In this document: piece by piece, positions 50,856 to 63,938 of the stretch
Numbering within the stretch: position 1 is the stretch's first letter
Layout: each line of letters opens with the position of its first letter
Assembly: GCA_032207245.1 (NCBI GenBank)
Contig: CM063502.1
Location: 136,984,998 to 137,048,997, forward strand
Direction: 5' to 3'
DNA length: 64,000 nt
From: Pardosa pseudoannulata
Lineage: Eukaryota; Arthropoda; Arachnida; Araneae; Lycosidae
The notes under the pieces: generated by a model
What the model was told of the DNA's origin: nothing
Databases searched by the model: none
The model's input: the letters and a program-made list of their open reading frames with translations, nothing else
Program-made: the position numbers and the translations under genes

Positions 50856-52521
50856 AGTAGTACGTAAGATTTAAAAACTACCACTTAAATAAGGAGTTCG
50901 TTCGTTTTACATTTAAACACCTTGAGTGATATTAAGGTTGTCTTCTAGTAAAATCTAAGTAAATTATCATTACCGATAACTTCACTGATTTGCAAAATTT
51001 CTATTATTCTAAGGAACACTGGAAATAAAATATCTTAACTTTTATTTTTCACATTTATTTTTAACAAAATTAACCCAAAGTGCCCTGAAATATAAGATTC
51101 TTTCCAATTTTGAAGAATTATGATTTATAAATATCCAGTTAATTGTTATATAACATTTAAGAGGATTTACTTAAAGTATTTTTCCGATAACATATGTTTT
51201 GCTCATGTGCATTTAAACATATATTAATATTTACTACTTTCTTGACAATTTTAAACGTAAATAAACGAAAATTTTAAAATATATCATTTCTGTATCAAAA
51301 ATGTTTAAAGAAACTCTCACAAACGTAAATCAGGTCTTATCAGCTTATATATCTATAACATATATGTCTATCAGAAACAATTTAACATTTTTGTAATTTT
51401 TTTTTGTTTTATATCTGAGTTATACAGTTAAGTTGCTTTAAATATACCCCTCACCTACGTTGTTAAATTTGTTTCGTGAAAAATCTTTCTGCTATGATGC
51501 ATTTTATTTTTTTAATTAAAACATAACTTATTTACATATTAATTCTAATTTATATATATCATTGTTTACCGATTACATAGTCTGTATTTACTCTGTTATT
51601 ATCTTGGTATAAATAGTAAAAATTATACTTAAATTCTATACAAGTAGTTTAAAACATTTTAACTTAAACGGTTTAAAACGGATGTATGAAAACAGTTTTA
51701 CTTTTTGAAGGAATTCAGAAAATTATATACTGAAATGCATTTTAGCTAAAACCTATTTAAATATAATTCTACGTCATTAATATATGAATTCAAATCTTTA
51801 TATTTTTAATATCCCATTCAATATCAACTACTTGCATATTTATTCTTTGATACGTATTGAAATCTACTGAAATATCAAATTTATTTTACATGATGTAGAC
51901 ACAGATATAGTTTATATAGCAACGAGTCTTATGTAAATCTACTTTTGTCGTTAAAATATTGAAACAGCTAAAAGATCTGAAAAAATATTTGTCTTGCAAT
52001 ACACAAAATATTATAAGCAGTATTGATAAACAAAACTAAGTTGAAGAAGAAATACTAAATTTCTATTTGAACACAGAATTCAAACTTTAAAATTACAAAA
52101 TGTAAGACTTAACAGTTATTTTAAATTATTTCATACTCCATAAAGTACCGTGAAAGTCATTTAAATGAGCACCGGGACACATAAATCTTTAAACAAACAA
52201 TATTTTTGTTTTTCATCTTAAAAATAGTGCAGATTACTTTAAATCAAATAAATGAAACCACATTTTTCTGCGACAATTATAAACATAAACTGAATTTTGG
52301 TTTTCTAATGTAAGTGAACACCACGACCATATTGAATTAAATTTCCTTGATCATGTTCTTGATTATAAGTATTTTGAGTTCTATGCAGCTATACTAAAAA
52401 CGTGTAAATCCGTTTTTATAGTCGATTGATTTTAGCGTCATTTTACTTTGATATATTTAAATTTAATCTACTTTGGAGCCTAAAGTATAATTGAAGTGCA
52501 ACAAATGATAGTTATATACTA
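50856..52521. other. AT-rich non-coding DNA, no feature seen
   Basis: Nothing supportable. Confidence 0.55.
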
Positions 52522-52534
52522 AATACTTCAGAGG

Positions 52535-52663
52535 TTTGGTTTGGTTTGGTTTCGAGTGCTACGGTCTACTATTTTGCAACACGAGGGCTAATGAGACCGG
52601 GACCTACAGCTTAAAGCCGATTTCGAACGGGTACGAACATCCATGCCACCATGGGATCCAAAA
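52535..52663 (-). mobile_element. 5'-truncated SINE copy, well preserved body
   Basis: The plus strand shows the tail (tttggtttggtttggttt, 52535-52552), then gagtgctacggtctact, acacgagggctaatgagacc, gggacctacagcttaaagcc and gaacatccatgccaccatgg, stopping at about 52659 before the B box. The body is nearly identical to the copy at 1480-1656. It lacks the tRNA head, so it could not be transcribed from its own promoter. Flanking aatacttcagagg (52522-52534) and aatattccagagg (52664-52676) match at 11 of 13 positions and look like an aged target-site duplication. Confidence 0.82.
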
Positions 52664-52741
52664 AATATTCCAGAGGCAAATACTGGTATTTTTAATCCAT
52701 TTACCTCAGAATATTTTTTTTAATATTTGTCAATTTCAAAT

Positions 52742-53099
<358 letters not shown>

Positions 53100-55544
53100 C
53101 AGATCCTTTTTGAGCTAAATGGTTGAAATTTTGTACATATATTTTATAACATTTTCTTTGATTTACTTTAGAAATTTTTAAGTAAAAGTAAAAATTTTGA
53201 AATTATTACCCAGTAGACCAAAAAAGCATGAAAATACCTATATTTTTAATTTAAGATTTATTAAATAATCTGCAATTTTTATATTTATAAATCCCGAAAA
53301 CAAATTAATTTATGATCTTATTCTGCATAAAATTAAAAAATGTCAAAAGATATATGTACATGAGTTACATTAAAATAAAATGCATTTAAATTTTAAATTT
53401 TTTAATTAACACATTATCTTAATATCAACAATTGATTACATATATAGGCATATGAGGAAAAATTTTCATTATAAAGCAATTCAAAATAAGATTGTGTTTC
53501 TAGATCCCCTTAAAATATTCAGAAAAGGAAAATATTGCTAAATTCCTATTATAAATGTATTTAACTTTTACTGTAAAATATAATTTGCCTGATATATACT
53601 ACAAAGTAACTCGCCCACGACTCTAAAAATCAATGGCTCTACAAACCATAACCAAAAAAATATTACAATTACATACAGTTTCAGCATTGACCTCTTTTAA
53701 TTAATGGCAAAGCAGTACTGGAGAACTTATGTTTTGTATATAAGTTTAATTTAATCTGTAATTTTATGTTCATAATATAGATCATCTAGAGATATTTTAA
53801 TGCGAAACACTATTGCTTATTTAAATATATTAATAAATGTTATGATATAAAGTAAATGTTTATTTAAGTCAAAGTTATGTTGTTTAGAAAAAACGCCGCT
53901 ATTATAATGGACAGTTTAAATCCACTCATAAAAATCTAAGCTTAGAATGTATAGATCTTTTACATTCAGATATCTTATTAATATAGAAACGGACGAAGGA
54001 GAGGGATCGAATATATCGGATTGTTATAAATATTGAATATCAGTTATCTGTTTTCTATGAAAAGCAATTATATGCATATCAGGAACTTTGTCAGTTTTTG
54101 CATATTTTTAAAGTGTTTTGCATTTATCTATATATGCAATAAAACTTTTCTTGCAGATTTCTTATTTATTCGAGAGTTATCCAATAACCTTTTTATATTG
54201 ATATCTTTATTTCGTAAAAATTGCAGTATTAAAATATTTAATGATTCCAAAAATTATGTTATATGCTAAATACATCAAAATCTAATCCTTATTTAATTGC
54301 CTATTTTACTTTCCACTAATTATCGTAGTTAAATTATATTTTTCAAAATTTAATCATAAATATATTTAATAAACTGGTGTTTGATTAGAATGTGATTTCT
54401 AACCCATTTTTTATTTTTACTTTATAGGTGAGTTAAAAGAAATGCACATTTTCAAACCAATAATTAAATACAGTTTTTAAACAAAATTTTTAAAAATTTA
54501 TCTTGAAAACGGAAACTATTATTATACAGTTATTTTTTGTAAATAATTTATCAAAAATTATTTAGGCTTAGCTTTGAATTTTTTCGTTAAATCAAGTAAA
54601 GGCTTTTACTCTAATTTTCTGACTCTACGAAGTATGAGGATATTCTTAAACGTTAAACTGAATATAAATACATAAAAAAATCTCAAAATGTACATGATTG
54701 TTTGCACCAAATAATATCTTTATCCATCCTTTCAACAACTAATTATCTTCATTTACTCTCACAAATCGCTAACTTAAGGGATATTACATGTATTTAATGT
54801 GATGGTAAATTTTCAGTTTTGCAATATTTAACTGAAAATCTAACTATTCAACTTTATTGTATCAGAAAATATAATTAAGAATGATAAGGAAAAGGATTAT
54901 CATAATATCTGTAACGCCATAATAAATTCAGCTTATACTGTAATATACAATAGAATTATACCTAAAATTAATCATACATTTAAACAATTTTTTTAAATGT
55001 ATGCAATGTATGTATGCAAACATGTATGCAAAAAACAACCTTTGAAACACTCCAGGAGAATTTTTAGCTGTCATAAACTTTCGAACTTTATAAATCATTT
55101 ATAGTGTAAAAAAAATGTAAGTTAGTACAGATATTCTTAAATTAATGTATTGAAGCTTGAAGTCTGTCGATTCTGTACCTGAAAGAAATTTCATAAGCAT
55201 TGAGTACACAAAAATAAATATTTTAAACTTTTAAATTGATTTCGCTTAAATATATTCTAACGTTTACTAAAGCATCACCGTTTTTTTTTCTAATTTTAGA
55301 AACTAAAAATGATATACTCTATATAAAAAAACACATATAGGGCGTTTTTAATACACTTAGTTTTAAAAATTTTAAAAATTGTTTAATGTTAAAATAATTA
55401 TTTGTAATTTTTAACTATTTTTCTTAAATATATTGCTAACGTATTAAGTTATTTTAAAAGTTAAAATAGTATAGCTTAAAATCCACGGCTGCCAAAACTT
55501 TTGTAAATTCTATTTTTTAATTTTTGATGCAATTATAGCATATT
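53100..55544. other. AT-rich non-coding DNA, no feature seen
   Basis: No gene. The 78-codon frame at 54033 is Phe/Ile/Asn-rich and random-looking. A loose 'tatgcaa' repeat cluster lies at about 55000-55030. Confidence 0.55.
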
Positions 55545-55895
55545 GATGAACAAATGCAACCGTTCCAATTTCACCCCATTTTATTTAATGCACCTGAATA
55601 TGACTTCTCGAATCCTTTACATGGGCTTTGTACGAGCAAAGCATCTACATCCTACCAACTGAATTTCTACTGTTAATAAAATACTTAATTTAAGTAATAT
55701 TGCACTCATTTAAAAGCATTTGCAAAGACTACTTTTTAATTACTGATATAAGAATAGCGTGAGAATGAACAAATGCATCCTTGCCAACTTCACATTTTAT
55801 CTAATGCACCTGAATGTGACTTCACTCGAGTCCATTACACGGGCTTTTTACAGGCGAAGTATCTATTTCCCCTCTACTGAATAACCACTGTTTCA
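55545..55895. repeat. Two-copy duplication, about 219-bp offset
   Basis: The segments at about 55545-55690 and 55764-55895 share gaacaaatgca (55548 and 55767), tttcac / cttcac, attttat(t/c)taatgcacctga, at(a/g)tgacttc, ttaca(t/c)gggcttt, cgaagtatct / caaagcatct and ctactg. The unit is less AT-rich than its surroundings. Confidence 0.75.
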
Positions 55896-57086
55896 CCCAA
55901 CCTCTTACTTAGCCGAAATACCCAAAAGAGGGGGAAAACGATGCTAAATCTCTCTTGCACAGGGCTGTACCCATGGGGCCATTAACTCTCATTGAAATCT
56001 CCCCGGGACAACCCTAAGCGAGAAAAAATATTTTACGTTCGTAATTTCCTTTTTCTAGGGACAAAGGTCTTTGTTCACTAAAATTGTTTTTCTCCTAAGT
56101 CCAAAATACAAGCTTAAGGATTTAGTTAAAACATTGTTTGTCCAAAATTTTATATCAAAGCGGAGAATGAAAATAATGTTTACAGTCGTTCAAATTAGGG
56201 CTTTCTTTTCTGTTGAAATACTAATCCAACAGAAAATAAAACCTCAATTCTTTTTTTTATCGTTCTTTTTATATAATGTTAAAAGTTAATAAGACCATTC
56301 ATTTAACAAAAATTCCTATATCTATTTCCTAAAATATCGTATCGAAATTCTGAGATACATTGCGTATCACTTTTTCTACGATATCATTTATCGTAATTCG
56401 CAGTTTTAGTATTTTCTCTTGTATAAACAATTGTTTGAATTCATTATGGTGTGCACACTTAGGAACGTTCTTGTATGCCTATGCTTGTCTTTATTTACTG
56501 GTATACAAGATCTTCGATAGCTATAATAAGTAATCTATTAATTCAGATTTCAAAATCATAAAAGCTTTGAATTTGAAATTAGTACAACTATGTTTAAATA
56601 TTATACTATAATAATCATGTTATTATAAATGTCTAATTCACAATCAAATGCAATAGTGTTCAATTCAAAATATTTTTTTGGCTCGAAACAAGAGTAAATT
56701 ACCTTTCTTCAATATTTAATTGCAGTAGATATCAAATAGCTATTATGAACATAGACGTTTCCTGGTTGAGGTGTAAAGTCGCTGCGTCACAGATGAGTAG
56801 GTAAAAGGTTAGATTAGATCAGAACCGATAGTGAGATTATGATATCATAATTCGTTGCATTTTTATAAGCGTTACATAGGTCATCTAATTAACATGGAAA
56901 TTTCTCTTTTAATTTTTTTGGGGTGGGGGCTGAAAGTTATGGATTATGTGACTAGTGTAAGATGTACCATTCTAACAAATACAGTAAGTTAAGGAACAAC
57001 AATTAATACTCGAAGAAGTAGGTATAACTCTGAAAGTCGTGTACTATATACTATATATTCGTTATTTTATGTTAGAAACTCAATAT
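55896..57086. other. Mixed non-coding DNA
   Basis: 55910-56020 is comparatively GC-rich ('gcacagggctgtacccatgg', 'aatctccccgggacaaccct') and unrecognised; the remainder is plain. A T-run followed by a G-rich tract lies at 56915-56932. The 72-codon frame at 56071 has no family. Confidence 0.5.
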
Positions 57087-57264
57087 AGACAACTGGTTCT
57101 ACAATTAGCAAAGAAAGCCTTACAAGAGTCCAATAGCTATGACGTTAAAGTTCGAAAAGAGAACCTATGAGTTATTCAGACAACTGGTTTTACAATCACC
57201 AAAGAAAACCTGAAAAGAGTCCAATAGCTATGACATTAAAGTTCAAAAACAGAACATATGAGTT
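57087..57264. repeat. Two-copy tandem duplication, 92-bp unit
   Basis: agacaactggtt(c/t)tacaat is at 57087 and 57179. Both copies continue with agcaaagaaa / accaaagaaa, agagtccaatagctatgac, (g/a)ttaaagttc and gaac(c/a)tatgagtta. They are about 85-90% alike by eye, so the duplication is fairly recent. Confidence 0.85.
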
Positions 57265-57405
57265 ACCCTGTTATTAGGTTTCCAGCATTACACTCTTTTT
57301 CCCTATGGGATGAAAAATTGCGTCACTGGATCACGTTGGGGGGACCTAATTCTTGAATAAACGATGTATTTTAGGTACAGATTGCATCTGTACAATTCTT
57401 TTAGG

Positions 57406-57478
57406 GTTGCACAATGTTGTTGCACAAATGTTTGCACAAATACATGTTGCACAAATACATTACATATTTGTGCAACAT
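57406..57478. repeat. TTGCACAA direct repeats ending in a 14-bp hairpin
   Basis: TTGCACAA recurs at about 57407, 57420, 57432 and 57448. The last lies in ATGTTGCACAAATA (57444-57457), which pairs exactly with TATTTGTGCAACAT (57465-57478) around a 7-nt loop. The opposed frames here, rich in Val-Ala-Gln or Phe-Val-Gln, are products of the repeat and not genes. Confidence 0.8.
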
Positions 57479-58088
57479 AGTGGAGGAAACCAGGAATCTC
57501 AAGCAACAATCTATTTGGTCGAGTTTAAACTGTTAGATTCATTGTTAAAAGAGTTTATTAAAACTTATTTATGTGCTAAAACATGATTATTATTCTGTTT
57601 TTCTGTTGCAGATATTTGTAATAACTAAAAACTAAAAATTGACTATAGCAGCAGGTCTCTAGTTCTCTTTTTATAATATTACCTGAATTTTGTGTGGGTT
57701 AACCAATTAATAACTGTATGGGAATATAGCCTCATAACACCTTTACCTTGATCCAGGTTTCCAATCAACAGTTAAAGTCATTGAAGCTGCTTGTGATGAT
57801 AAAGGCTTTCACAAGGTTCATATTTAATCAAATATTCATGTGTGCTATTACAATGCAAATTATCTAATTACTCAGAAAATCAGAGAGAATGATTAGTAGC
57901 AATTAAACACTCGATTATTTTAATTCTTTACTACATCTATTCGGATGCTTAACTTACGGATCATTTATCTTATTTTCTGTATATAATAAAAAATAATCAC
58001 CAGAGAAATTTTAAAAGAATAGAAAACCGTATTCATTTTAGTTTTATGTCTCTCGTCTGAGAAGAATTTTTATGAAGATGTTGCCCTG
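57479..58088. other. AT-rich non-coding DNA, no feature seen
   Basis: Nothing supportable. Confidence 0.55.
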
Positions 58089-58152
58089 CTTCCGCTAAAT
58101 GATATCCCAAAAGAATAAACTTTGGAACGTTGTATAATTTTAGAGATTATGA
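58089..58152. repeat. Dispersed repeat, copy B (partner at 43816)
   Basis: It matches 43816-43880 in the same orientation through gctaaatgatatcccaaaag, aataaacttt, gttgtata and agagattatg. Similarity fades after that point. Confidence 0.65.
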
Positions 58153-60986
58153 GTAACCTACCACCGAACAATACAACAGAGGCTTACAGAAAAAGAAGAT
58201 ATAAAGAGGATTTAGGGGATATACCAGAAATCGATGAATTTAAGAAGGTATAAAATACAGAAGAGCAGAAAATAATTCATACTTACACAAATATTGAAAA
58301 GATATTGTTCTATAACAAAAGGATTTTTTTAATGAAGACAGTTCAATCTTAAAAAAAAACCATAAACTTATAGCCAAGCTTATCGTTTTATAAAGCATCC
58401 AGGAAATTATATTTTTGTTGAAATCCAAAATGAATTTCTGTTTTATATAACTCTCTTTCTCCCTCTCTCGATTTACATGCTTTATATATGTACTATTTTA
58501 CTACATAAGAGTAATATATGTAATGCGGAAATAATAGGGAAACACATATAGTTTAATACATAAAAATTCGTATAATTCATGATTTTTAAAAGAGGACTTC
58601 CATTATTGTTATAACTGTATGAAAACTGTAAGTACTATTCAAACACCTCTAAATGTTGAGGTCATAGGAAAATAATGTAAAGTTAACGATTACTTGACTT
58701 TCCTTTTTGAATGAGAAATAAAATAATATTTAATTTCCTATGGTAACAGAAAAAATTAATGAATTTAAATTAGACACAGTTAGATTCCTGGAATAATCTT
58801 TCACTTATTGTGTAAAGTCATTTTTCGAAGTGAAGAAACTGAACATTATATAACATTATACAATATTAGAATCTTAATTTTATCTGCAAATATCGATGAA
58901 TTTATTTATCTTGATTTCTGTCACTGTTAGGTGATCTTTAAATTGAAAAGAAAAAATCTAAATGGAATCAACTAAGATTGTATAGGATTTGAAATATGTA
59001 ACTTGAATGGAATAAAATCTATGATATTTTGGAATGCTCAATATTTATGTATTCTTATGTGTAACAATTAACTAAAACTAAGTCAAATTTTTTTCTCCCG
59101 TTGCACTATCAGTTATGTAAGTTATATACATACAATGTTTATATTCAGCCTGAAATATTCTTTACTCGTAATGAGAGGGTAAAAGGGAAAAATCGACTAT
59201 AAGTAGCCCTAAATACGTGTGTAAATATCATTTAAAATAATCATCGACCATGTAAACAAAAAAAAATTATTAGACACTGATCGTCATCGTGATTGGTCAA
59301 GGGTCATTTTAGCCATTTTTAAAACCCCAAAGTCGGTTTAAGGACAATAATTTATAAATAAAGAAAATAATGAGTAATCGCGCATAGTACTCATGCTTAT
59401 ATGTTCAAGCATATAAAATATGAAATCAATAAAAACTAGACTGTCTTTTAACTGGATAACATGACTTAAATGTCTGGAAAAGATTCTACAAAGGTTTTCA
59501 GAAGCTACTTTAATTCTAGATACTACCGAACATTAGTTACAAAGACTAATTTCCGAAAAGTGGATGCCAGTGGAAATTGCTACAAGATTCGCGACATTCC
59601 GAATTGTTAAGTACGTTCTCTACAGGCTTAGGATACCGACTTTTTAACAATTGGGGGGGAGAGTGATATCAGGACGTCATGTTCTGTGAAACCCCCTTGG
59701 ACATGCAATTAATTAACTAATGCTGGATTCCTTGTAAAGTCTTAGAAAGAAAATAGTAATTTTTTGAAGTATCTAGCGTCTATCGCATATCATAATTTTT
59801 ACCAATTAACACAGTAACTAACAATCACATAAGTATAAATGCATTTCAAATTTACAACTGAAAAAGCAATAAACAAAAATATTTATATTACACTTTTGTT
59901 CTTATACTGCGTAAAGAAAATACAATAGAAGTATAAATTATTTTTAATAATTTAAAGTATATTCGGTAAACGGGTTGAGTCTTGAGTATCCGTATTCAAA
60001 AATATTAAAAAACTGCATCAACTGCAAAGAGTTTGTATGAAATGGTTTCCACGATACGTTCATTACAAGAATTGAGTATGATTCACAATAAAATGCTTAG
60101 CTTAAAATTAAGATTTAAAAATTATCAAGCTGAAATAAGGTATGGTGTTTAGGTTTTCGCAATAAAATAAAATATATATCACCGTCAGATTTTCTTGTTG
60201 TGTAAACAGTTACTAAAAAGTTGATATTATATCATTTTTATTTATAATTTGTTCCATTTAATATTTGATTCTAAACATGCAATAAATAAAATGCAAAAAA
60301 AATATCTGTATTTGCTTAACTAAAATACAGGTGAAGTCATTACCCCTTCTTGAAAAATGATATTTTTTAATCGAATGAAAATATAAATTTCAGGAATAGA
60401 AATATAAAGCAACAGTAAATCTAATATTTATAATGGCTTCATTCTTCAGAGAGAATATTTTATGTACATATGATTATGAGCTATATTTATATATATGAAA
60501 CATACATAAACACAATCCATACTTGTTTATGAGAACTAAAACAGTAAATTGCAAAATAAATAAGGAAACAATTGCAGCAATTTGCAAACATCAAATTAAC
60601 TGTAACTTGGGAGTTCCGCATTACCGATATTCAAATTAATTTTTTTAACTTTACTTTTGTACAAAGTTTTGTATTTACTATTTATAAAATTATTATATTT
60701 CAAGACAAAAATTTACATTTAAAGTAAAATTATATTTAATAAGACATGTTTATTCTGAGAATACTACGTTGACCAAATATTTAAACTTTTTGATATTTCT
60801 CTTAAATCCAAGAACGGATTACAACTAATTTATTCTTCTCATTCTGTACTTATTTGTTACAATTGCAAAAGAACGATAGTTTGAACCAACATCTGAAATT
60901 TTATTTAATTTCAATTATACTTTAGTACAAATGTTTAGTATATGCTTTATATAAGATTACAAAATTGTAAGCTAAAATTTCATACC
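58153..60986. other. AT-rich non-coding DNA
   Basis: No gene. A patch at 59560-59720 is less AT-rich ('gtggatgccagtggaaattg', G8 at about 59654). A segment at 60740-60800 has a partner at 62530-62590, listed separately. Confidence 0.5.
60740..60800. repeat. Dispersed repeat pair, copy A (partner at 62530)
   Basis: gacatgtttatt - gagaatactacgtt - a(c)caaatat - tcaactttt - tatttctct - aa(a)tcc recurs at 62532-62598. atactacgtt is at 60761 and 62551 (offset 1790). The two copies lie on either side of the 61-kb MITE-like element. Confidence 0.6.
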
Positions 60987-61393
60987 TAACCGTTTGAGCC
61001 CCAAGCAGAGCGATCACGCTGTTCAGTGTTTATGTCGAGAAAATCTAGCATATTCTGAGTGTTGTGGACCACTGATGATGCGCCACCGACTGTAGAAGTC
61101 ACTCGTGCTCAGATTTACTCACACAAGTGCATCACACAGCTCCTCTTTTTATGTAAATATTACATTTTACAACAGGTACAATACTATAATAATAGTGAAA
61201 TATTGAAGTATATATGTTTAGAACGTAAAATAGAGGGTGATCTCGCTCTGCTTGGGATTCATCGACATAAAATAAAAGTAGTGCTACTACTCTGTTTCGG
61301 GGTTTTCGTATCCATGTAGATAAAGCGTGGTTGCTACATGGATACGAATCCTTCGACAGTTTTTTTCAAAACCCTCTTGGACTCAAACGGTTA
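60987..61393. mobile_element. MITE-like element with TIRs, about 407 bp
   Basis: The left end taaccgtttgagccccaag (60987-61005) and the reverse complement of the right end, taaccgtttgagtccaag (61376-61393), form terminal inverted repeats that match except for one short difference. The right boundary reads GGTTAA and the left CCTAAC, so a TTAA target, as piggyBac-type elements use, is possible but not exact. Two more inverted repeats lie inside. ccaagcagagcg (61001-61012) pairs with cgctctgcttgg near 61244-61255, and a 15-bp hairpin sits at 61305-61348. It carries no transposase. The 86-codon frame at 61059-61319 is internal and not a gene. The element is much richer in G and C than its flanks. 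Confidence 0.7.
61305..61348. repeat. Perfect 15-bp inverted repeat, 14-nt loop
   Basis: TTCGTATCCATGTAG (61305-61319) pairs exactly with CTACATGGATACGAA (61334-61348). It lies in the right part of the MITE-like element. Confidence 0.9.
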
Positions 61394-62344
61394 AATTTAA
61401 GTAATCACATTACCTTAAAGCAAATTTAAATGAATTTTTTTCTTTTTTTCAACTAATGATATTTTTAAAAATATTTTCATAAATACATGAGATTTTCAGC
61501 ATTTCTTTTCTATATCTATTTAAATGGTTTTGCTAAATTTACTTTACTTTTAAAAATGTGAAATTTTTATATAATACAGTAATAACCAGTTATAATGCTC
61601 CTCCTTTTTGCCTTTTTAAAAGTATCAGACATATTACACCAAGAAATTGAATATTCAAAATAATTTTTAAAACTTTAATTTTAAATACTATAGCAAGTTC
61701 AAATATTATAAATGACGATATAAATAACAAAGACAACGAGAGTTTCAGTGTATTTCTACGATGTATTCTATCTAAAAAATTTTAAATCAATATGCGCAAT
61801 TCTTTTTATTTACAGTACATGCAAGTTGTAAAAATAACAGTTACAATAAGATGAATTTAATTCTTTTATAGTTTTCTAAAAAGCTATGATATTAAATGAA
61901 AAATATTATATAGTTTATCATGATTTAATTATCATATTTCAATAGAGTTTGTTTTAAACTATTCAGAAATGTCCCGAGAATTTATAAATATAAATAAAAA
62001 ACATCCGTGTGTCCATTTAAGGTTCTAATTTATTCTACATGTTTTATCTCTAATACTACGTTAGAGAGATATTTAAAATTTGTACTATTAATACAAGAAG
62101 GAATAAATTGTTCCATGATATCGTATTAAGTAGAATGACAACGTGTAATTAAGGAACAAATAGGAAGAGAAAGAGTGCAGACAGCTGATTCACAGCTTCG
62201 AGCAAGCTGCACGAACTCACTTTGCTTGTATTACCAACTAAGTTCTCTCGCATCGAGAAAGCAGCGGAAATATCTATCTACGTATTTTATTTCACTACTT
62301 TTGCTATTTTTCTGGAATCCCCAAGCGTATTAAGAGTAAATTAT
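61394..62344. other. AT-rich non-coding DNA
   Basis: No gene. 62165-62275 is less AT-rich ('gcttcgagcaagctgcacga') and unrecognised. Confidence 0.5.
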
Positions 62345-62705
62345 TATTCCTTTTTTAATGTCTTTTTTTCATTCGACGCACAGAGTATCAAGATTTAAAG
62401 GCAATATCTGTATATGTATTCAGTTTTATTACTTTAATTATAATTTTACATAAATAGTGTATGTATACTTTATATCAGATTATATTGTTCTAAGCTAAAA
62501 CTTTTTGCCTAAAGTAAGATTTTAATTTATTAGACATTTATTGCCGAGAAATACTACGTTAAACAAATATATCAACTTTATACTATTTCTCTCAACTCCA
62601 CTGACGTACCAAAACCTGGTCATTTTTCTTTTTATGTCTTATAGCGTTCGACTTCCAGAGCGCGAGGAGTTAAAAGCAATATCTGTATATTTATTCATTT
62701 CTTCA
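62345..62705. repeat. Diverged direct repeat, 275-bp offset
   Basis: The segment at about 62345-62430 (tttttaatgtctt - attcgac - cagag - ttaaaggcaatatctgtata) recurs at about 62620-62705 (ctttttatgtctta - gttcgac - cagag - ttaaaagcaatatctgtata). gcaatatctg is at 62401 and 62676. The dispersed repeat copy B of 60740-60800 lies between the two. Confidence 0.7.
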
Positions 62706-63774
62706 AACTCAAAATACAAACGTCTACCAAGCGGTTGTATGACATCTCATTAATTTCTATTTCCGAAATGTTCCGTGTTTCAAATGAAACCCCGGCGTCG
62801 TCTGAATTATGACATATATGCAGTTCCGACGTAATGAATGTAATGCAAACTAAAATGTAACCGAGAAAATATGTCAAGTGCTGCTGAATCCAGTGAAAGA
62901 TTTTAGGCGTTACACAAACATTTTGGGGCATATCCGCATTAAATTCGCAAAAGAGGATTTTAGGGAAATTAATATAAGAATTTCAAATTATAAAACATTT
63001 CCGGAATTATATTAAGTTCACAAGTTTATGAAATAAGATGTTATTTTGAAATTATGTGAAATGTAATGCAAATGTTTGTTTTCGGGCACTTTAAATTGAT
63101 CTCATATATCACTTTCTCCCATAAAAGTCTACATTCGTAAGAGGAAGACGGTACATAGTTAATAAATAGAATTTTTTATTGCATCAAATTACATATCTCT
63201 ACATGCATGTAATCTTGAAACTTCATATCCAATATGTCAAAAGTAATTTGTATCAATAATTTTGTAACAAATCAAATCTTTTAATGACATTTCTTCTATG
63301 TTTTTACCTTGAACATCTTGAATTTACAGTTGTTTTTTTTCTTCTTAATTCAAAAATTTTTTATTTTTGCCTTAAAAAGCAAGTCTTCAAATTTAGCTTT
63401 TGTACTTACTTTACACATGTTTTTATTAATGAAAAAATAAAAATGTGTCCAGTCGTCAGTAAGTTGTTTCTTTGTTTATTTTTATTAGTAAAAATATATA
63501 CTAACAATTGTTAAATTCAATTGTTTATCACGATAAGGGTCAGGAAATCGTTTTATAAAATATAATTTTAAAGATACTTAAAAACCATACAGATTTTTAT
63601 GTAGGAAACTTTAGTGGATCTTAAAAGAGTTTAAGAAAACAATAAATAATATAAATTACTATATGAATTTAGAAAAAAAATTTCAATGAACTGTTCAAAT
63701 AGGATTTACTTTTCTAAATAAGAATTTAAATATTTCTAAAATACAAAAGAAGTAACAATGCGTTACTTAATATT
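62706..63774. other. AT-rich non-coding DNA, no feature seen
   Basis: The frames at 62695-62931 (minus) and 63284-63514 (plus) match no family. The second is Phe/Leu/Lys-rich, as expected of AT-rich noise. Confidence 0.5.
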
Positions 63775-63938
63775 GACCGAATGATTGCCGAATGGTACAG
63801 CGTTAATATTCGGTACTGGTATTCGTGAGTTCGAGCCCCCACTGCTAAAAGCGTGACAATTCAGATCGGCTTTAAGCAGTAAATTCCGGTCTCATTAGCA
63901 CTCGTATAAACAATAGACCGTAACGATCTAATCCATAC
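63775..63938 (+). mobile_element. tRNA-derived SINE copy with clear B box
   Basis: Plus-strand head: gaatgattgccgaatggtac (A-box region, about 63779-63798), ggtactggtattcgtg, then the B box AGTTCGAGCCC (63828-63838), close to the tRNA consensus GGTTCRANYCC. The body follows as gatcggctttaagcagtaaa, ttccggtctcattagcac and gtataaacaatagaccgtaacg, fading at 'actgcac'. The first 70 bases resemble a tRNA, but the arms do not close properly and the body marks it as a SINE. Confidence 0.75.

Noticed and set aside
57303..57586. Two opposed frames of 68 and 77 codons with repeated Val-Gln motifs
   Set aside because: The repetition comes from the TTGCACAA units and the hairpin; no family resemblance.
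61059..61319. 86-codon frame inside the 61-kb element
   Set aside because: It spans the internal inverted repeats of a non-autonomous element and shows no transposase motif.
63779..63850. Possible tRNA gene
   Set aside because: A- and B-box-like motifs are present, but the acceptor and anticodon arms do not pair convincingly and the SINE body follows directly.
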